A DNA stretch of 9,549 nucleotides from contig JAJDEH010000075.1 of assembly GCA_029259935.1 (NCBI GenBank), forward strand, positions 1 through 9,549, given 5' to 3'. The stretch is from Planctomycetota bacterium. Lineage in GTDB: Bacteria > Planctomycetota > Planctomycetia > Pirellulales > Pirellulaceae. Position 1 is the stretch's first letter. Every line of letters starts with the position of its first letter. The notes under the pieces were generated by a model. The model saw only the letters and a program-made list of their open reading frames with translations. It had not been told where the DNA came from and ran no database searches. Of this stretch, positions 7,175 to 9,549 are shown one piece after another. The position numbers and the translations under genes are program-made.

Positions 7175-7791
7175 TATGCGCCTCCTTTCACACACGACAA
7201 TGCCGCTTGGATAATGTGGGCGTAGGTGCCGCAGCGGCAAATGTTGCCGTTGAGCCCCTGACGAATCTCGGCTTCGGTCGCATGAGGGTTCTTGTTCAAA
7301 AATGCACGGACGGCGACGACAAATCCCGGAGTGCAAAAGCCGCACTGTTGGGCGTCGTGTTCGACAAATGCCAGCGGAATTTCGTCCGGGTTGTTGCCAC
7401 CCAGGTCTTCGACGGTTTGAATCTCTTTGCGGTCGCAGGCAATCGCCAGCAACGTCGACGCGGCCATCGGCTTGCCGTCGACCATGACCGTGCTCGCGCC
7501 ACTGGTGCCGTCGTTGGTGCTGACCGGTTTGGCGCCGGTTAGATCCAGGTCGTATCGCAGCACTTCCAGCAAAGTCGTCCGCGGCTCGACGGTCACGCGG
7601 TTAAGGGCACCGTTGACCTTCAGCGTAATCGTCTGCGGACCGGACTTCACGGCATCCGGCCCTTGATCGTCGGCAATCGCTTGCTGCGTGGCCAGGGCCG
7701 TCGCCGTGGCGGCGGCAACCGCGCCCGACCCCTTGATAAAGTCGCGTCGGCTGACGCTTCCCTTGGGCCCTCTGTTTGTGGACTCCGTCAT
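7174..7791 (-). CDS. Xanthine dehydrogenase family, [2Fe-2S] subunit with Tat signal; N-terminal cluster cysteines replaced by serine
   Basis: A 205-residue protein. Residues 14-20 (SRRDFIK) plus the Ala-rich stretch to AIA (38-40) form a Tat signal, so the folded enzyme should be exported to the periplasm, as in PaoABC. A ferredoxin-like domain (about 52-125) is followed by the helical domain with CGFC (150-153) and CRC (185-187), which holds the cluster next to molybdopterin and is intact. The ferredoxin-type site is not: where relatives have K-x-x-C, C-G-A-C and a Cys 12 residues later, this protein has S91, SGAS (97-100) and S112, with one extra residue between the first two positions. 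Three of the four serine codons are AGC/AGT, one base from TGC/TGT. The flanking LTGAK, TVMVDGKP and LLAIA segments align normally, so this is not a frameshift. GAAGGG precedes the ATG. It is the first gene of the operon. Confidence 0.94.
   Translation of the reverse strand: MTESTNRGPKGSVSRRDFIKGSGAVAAATATALATQQAIADDQGPDAVKSGPQTITLKVNGALNRVTVEPRTTLLEVLRYDLDLTGAKPVSTNDGTSGASTVMVDGKPMAASTLLAIACDRKEIQTVEDLGGNNPDEIPLAFVEHDAQQCGFCTPGFVVAVRAFLNKNPHATEAEIRQGLNGNICRCGTYAHIIQAALSCVKGGA
7181..7188 (-). promoter_or_regulatory. Shine-Dalgarno site that fixes the GTG start of the Mo subunit
   Basis: AAAGGAGG on the minus strand, 6 nt before the GTG at 7174-7172. It lies inside the last codons of the Fe-S subunit gene, whose TAG (7176-7174) overlaps the GTG by one base. 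This arrangement indicates translational coupling. Confidence 0.8.
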
Positions 7792-7897
7792 AAGCTACAC
7801 CCTTCATGAAGTTGGGTCACATGAATGATTCCATTGGAAGTAATAGGTGGGCAAGCAGCAACTGAATACTGCTCGGCGAACTTACTTCAGCGCCCCG

Positions 7898-7925
7898 ATT
7901 ATACGGCTTCAAAAGGGCGATACAA
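7898..7925 (-). promoter_or_regulatory. Candidate promoter of the Mo-hydroxylase operon
   Basis: On the minus strand, TATAAT (7903-7898) lies 16 nt after TTGTAT (7925-7920), about 106 nt upstream of the first ATG of the operon. The -10 is a perfect sigma-70 match; the -35 shares only TTG. It is the best candidate in the gap. Confidence 0.4.
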
Positions 7926-7960
7926 CTAAGGCCCCACAGAAAAATCGCCCCACGAATACG

Positions 7961-8040
7961 ACGAGCCTGCCGCGTTAGCTGGGGCGTGATCTTGAATTCG
8001 GCGAGCCTCCAGCGTTGGCTGGGGGGGATCTTGAACAACG
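7961..8040 (+). repeat. Tandem 40-bp repeat, two copies of the CGAGCC..GCGTTAGC..GGGG family
   Basis: 7961-8000 and 8001-8040 align over their full length: CGAGCCTGCCGCGTTAGCTG and CGAGCCTCCAGCGTTGGCTG, each followed by GGG and GATCTTGAA. The second copy contains a CCAGC/GCTGG hairpin. The block lies upstream of the candidate promoter and downstream of the 8154 gene. The intergenic stretch 7792-8153 holds this block, the inverted block at 8088-8140 and the promoter; I see no gene in it. Confidence 0.75.
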
Positions 8041-8087
8041 CGGCTCATGCCTATTTGAAAAGGCCGCTGCTAACTGGCGCATCACTA

Positions 8088-8140
8088 CCCCCCGACTAAC
8101 GTCGAGGGCTCGCCGGGCTGCATGTCGAGGGCTCGCCGGG
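8088..8140 (-). repeat. Inverted-orientation copies of the same GGCGAGCC..CGTTAG..GGGG repeat
   Basis: GTCGAGGGCTCGCCGGG occurs exactly at 8101-8117 and 8124-8140. Read on the minus strand, the inner copy continues as GGCGAGCCCTCGACGTTAGT then CGGGG, which matches the family at 7961-8040 but in the opposite direction. The block starts 13 nt after the stop of the 8154 gene, in the same relative position as the block after the Cys-rich gene. Confidence 0.72.
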
Positions 8141-8153
8141 GTTCGATGGGCGA

Positions 8154-8663
8154 CTATTTGGCGAGCTTGCGCCGGCGAAGTTCAATGTCGCCTTGGCAGC
8201 AGTCGCAGGCCTTCAATTCGAACATGGCGATGGCGCAGATCTCGCACCAGTAATCCAGTTCGTACTTGCCATCGGCTTCGACGGCGAATACCTGAATGAC
8301 CTGAACGAATGGCGACCCCTTGTGCTGGCGAACCAACATTTCGACGTCAATGCCGCGCAATCGCTTGTCCCGCCGGAACGAGCGTCCGCGAATGTCTTCC
8401 AAAATGGGCACGAGTTGGCCGTCGTCGGCTTCCAGCGCCAACACTCGCTCGGCCGTTTCGGGTCCCGTCTTGATGCCGTGATGACGCCTAATCGCTTCGT
8501 ACATCCACACCACGCGGCCACGAATCGACCGCGTCACATGGTCTGGCGATGGCGATTCCGCTTGGGCTGCGTCGCTCGGCCGCGGTTCGCCCGCCAGGCA
8601 TGGCACGCCAACCGCCAACGCGCAGGTTGCCGAGATCAAGATGTGCCAAGTCAGAATGTGCAT
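8154..8663 (-). CDS. Exported small protein of unknown function with a C-terminal Cys cluster
   Basis: A 169-residue protein starting at ATG 8663, 14 nt after the stop of the preceding gene; the frame is open 38 codons further upstream, but that part overlaps the neighbour and lacks a signal sequence. Residues 1-24 look like a signal peptide (HILISATCALAVGVPCLA before GE). The mature part is an alpha/beta-looking domain (GRVVWMYEAIRRHHG, ERVLALEADDGQLVPILEDI, RGIDVEMLVRQHKG) ending in CEIC (140-143) and CDCC (153-156). Five cysteines in that spacing suggest a metal site in an otherwise basic tail. I do not recognise a characterised family, and it seems of planctomycete type. It forms a two-gene unit with the 8678 gene, also exported. 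An AGAGAG sequence before the ATG is a weak ribosome site. Confidence 0.82.
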   Translation of the reverse strand: MHILTWHILISATCALAVGVPCLAGEPRPSDAAQAESPSPDHVTRSIRGRVVWMYEAIRRHHGIKTGPETAERVLALEADDGQLVPILEDIRGRSFRRDKRLRGIDVEMLVRQHKGSPFVQVIQVFAVEADGKYELDYWCEICAIAMFELKACDCCQGDIELRRRKLAK

Positions 8664-8677
8664 GGGCTCTCTAATCA

Positions 8678-9358
8678 CTACTGTTCGGACGAGACGCCAA
8701 CCACGACCAACTCCACAGGAAGCTTGCTCTTCTTGGCACCTGCTTTCGCCGTTCCCGTGAATGCCAAGATCCACCAATCATGTTCTTCGTTGTGACGAAT
8801 GGATGCCTTTTCGCTGGGGGCCTTCGCGACTCGTTGCAGACAGAGCATCGCGGGGTGACTCGATTCGGCGGCTTCTTGGCTCTTTTCCACCAGCGCCTCC
8901 AGATCCAGCATCTCACCGCTCTTATCCGCCTTGGCACTTACCAGTAGCAGAAAATCTCGCGTTGGTGAAGTGCCGACGTGCGCGCCGTCGACCGGTTGTT
9001 GTGCGTAACGCAAGGTGTAGACGCCCTTGCCAATATCCTGATCGCGAAAGTCCGCGCCTTTCCGAGCGAAGCGGGCCACGCCAATCAATTGGCCTTGCTT
9101 GAACGGATACAGCACTTCGCTGGTAGGCTCAAAGCCCGCATCGACCGACCACTGTTTGCAGAGCCAGATTTCACAAACCGTGCGGCTCGTTCCGCGGATC
9201 ACTTTGAAGCCCGTGGGAGACAGCAGCCCCGCGATGCCTGCGGAAAGTTCGTCGGCGGGAGCCGCTTCGGACAAGGGTTCCAGACGGTGGTCCGCGGCGA
9301 AGGCGGGCAGCACGAGGAGGGCCACAAACAGCAAGGAAAAGAAGCGGGCAGTCTTCAT
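8678..9358 (-). CDS. Exported protein of unknown function
   Basis: A 226-residue protein with a clear signal peptide (MKTARFFSLLFVALLVLPAF, cleavage near AFA-AD, residue 21-22). The mature protein has a distinctive central block, DFRDQDIGKGVYTLRYAQQP followed by VDGAHVGTSPTRDFLLLV (about 102-138), and a C-terminal beta-rich part (HDWWILAFTG, LPVELVVVGV). Only three cysteines are present (C62, C66 and one near residue 172). No catalytic motif is recognisable, and no named domain comes to mind. It precedes the 8154 gene by 14 nt on the same strand, so the two are likely co-transcribed and may work together outside the cytoplasm. No strong ribosome site is visible before the ATG. It is coding with high likelihood given the signal peptide and length. 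Confidence 0.85.
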   Translation of the reverse strand: MKTARFFSLLFVALLVLPAFAADHRLEPLSEAAPADELSAGIAGLLSPTGFKVIRGTSRTVCEIWLCKQWSVDAGFEPTSEVLYPFKQGQLIGVARFARKGADFRDQDIGKGVYTLRYAQQPVDGAHVGTSPTRDFLLLVSAKADKSGEMLDLEALVEKSQEAAESSHPAMLCLQRVAKAPSEKASIRHNEEHDWWILAFTGTAKAGAKKSKLPVELVVVGVSSEQ

Positions 9359-9549
9359 GGGGCACTTGGGGGGCGAGACTAGGAATGAACAAGGTGGGAG
9401 GGAACGAACAGCGAGTCAGACTTCAGTATACCTCGGAGTTTACCTCTTTTCGTACGATGGCCTCCCTCGCCGTACAAGACGAGGCACCTGCAATCCGCTC
9501 GCACAGTAACTCGGCGAGAGACCGATCCCGCCAACGACTCACTAGGCAC
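9359..9549. other. Upstream region of the two-gene unit; no gene seen
   Basis: This stretch should hold the promoter for the 9358-8154 unit. A TATACT on the minus strand (9430-9425) could be a -10, but no acceptable -35 lies 16-18 nt upstream. I find no coding frame with a ribosome site, and no terminator. Confidence 0.3.

Noticed and set aside
5597..7225. 542-codon open frame on the plus strand opposite the Mo subunit, and a 309-codon one at 4035-4964
   Set aside because: These are antisense shadows of GC-rich coding sequence. The minus-strand frames carry clear family motifs, start sites and tight operon spacing; the plus-strand translations show no recognisable domain.
7175..7345. Longer N-terminus for the Mo subunit (open frame to 7345)
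   Set aside because: That stretch is the coding sequence of the Fe-S subunit, its translation is unlike the family, and a strong ribosome site marks the GTG at 7174.
7441..7560. Explanation of the missing cysteines by a frameshift or sequencing error
   Set aside because: The reading frame stays aligned to the family on both sides (LTGAK before, TVMVDGKP and LLAIA after) and the substitutions are separate single codons.
7817..8038. 73-codon minus-strand frame upstream of the Fe-S subunit
   Set aside because: It begins inside the tandem repeat block, its N-terminus is just the translated repeat units, it runs over the candidate promoter, and it has no ribosome site.
7961..8140. CRISPR array or integron attC sites suggested by the repeated units with GTTAG
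   Set aside because: Too few units, with repeats in both orientations and no regular unique spacers; GTTAGCT and GTTAGTC do not fit the attC core GTTRRRY in a paired layout, and no integrase or cas gene is present.

Overview
The window looks like a chromosomal stretch of a planctomycete, probably of the Pirellulaceae/Pirellulales type. The pointers are a DUF1549/DUF1553 gene followed by a Tat-signal DUF1501 gene (a pairing typical of Planctomycetes), two small secreted proteins of unknown function, and short palindromic repeats in the gaps. The taxon is an inference from gene content; there is no rRNA or marker gene. Every gene I accept is on the minus strand, so transcription runs from high to low coordinates.

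Layout in transcription order: (1) 9358-8154, a two-gene unit for two exported proteins of unknown function, the second with a Cys cluster at its C-terminus. (2) 8140-7961, an intergenic patch of short repeats in opposite orientations. (3) 7791-3730, a tightly packed operon for a three-subunit molybdenum hydroxylase of the xanthine dehydrogenase family: [2Fe-2S] subunit with a Tat signal, molybdopterin subunit, FAD subunit, then a 78-residue Cys-rich protein. Gene junctions are a 1-nt overlap or 2-nt gaps. A strong intrinsic terminator (3622-3583) closes it, after another repeat patch. (4) 3468-2686, a single short-chain dehydrogenase/reductase. (5) 2685-2315, a hairpin-rich gap without a convincing gene. 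(6) 2314-671 and 567-1, the DUF1549/DUF1553 and DUF1501 pair; the latter runs off the window.

The most notable observation is in the [2Fe-2S] subunit. The Tat signal and the C-terminal cluster motif (CGFC ... CRC) are intact, but all four cysteines expected to hold the N-terminal ferredoxin-type cluster are serines (S91, S97, S100, S112), while the fold around them still aligns. In known family members that cluster passes electrons from the first Fe-S cluster to FAD. This enzyme therefore probably either uses a different electron route or has lost the FAD-linked route, although the FAD gene is still present and looks intact. The Cys-rich small protein in the same operon is an untested candidate partner.

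Two families of short palindromic repeats (consensus around GGCGAGCC..GCGTTAGC..GGG, and CTTTCGYGGAGYGAAAGGCG) recur in the intergenic spaces and look like REP-type elements.
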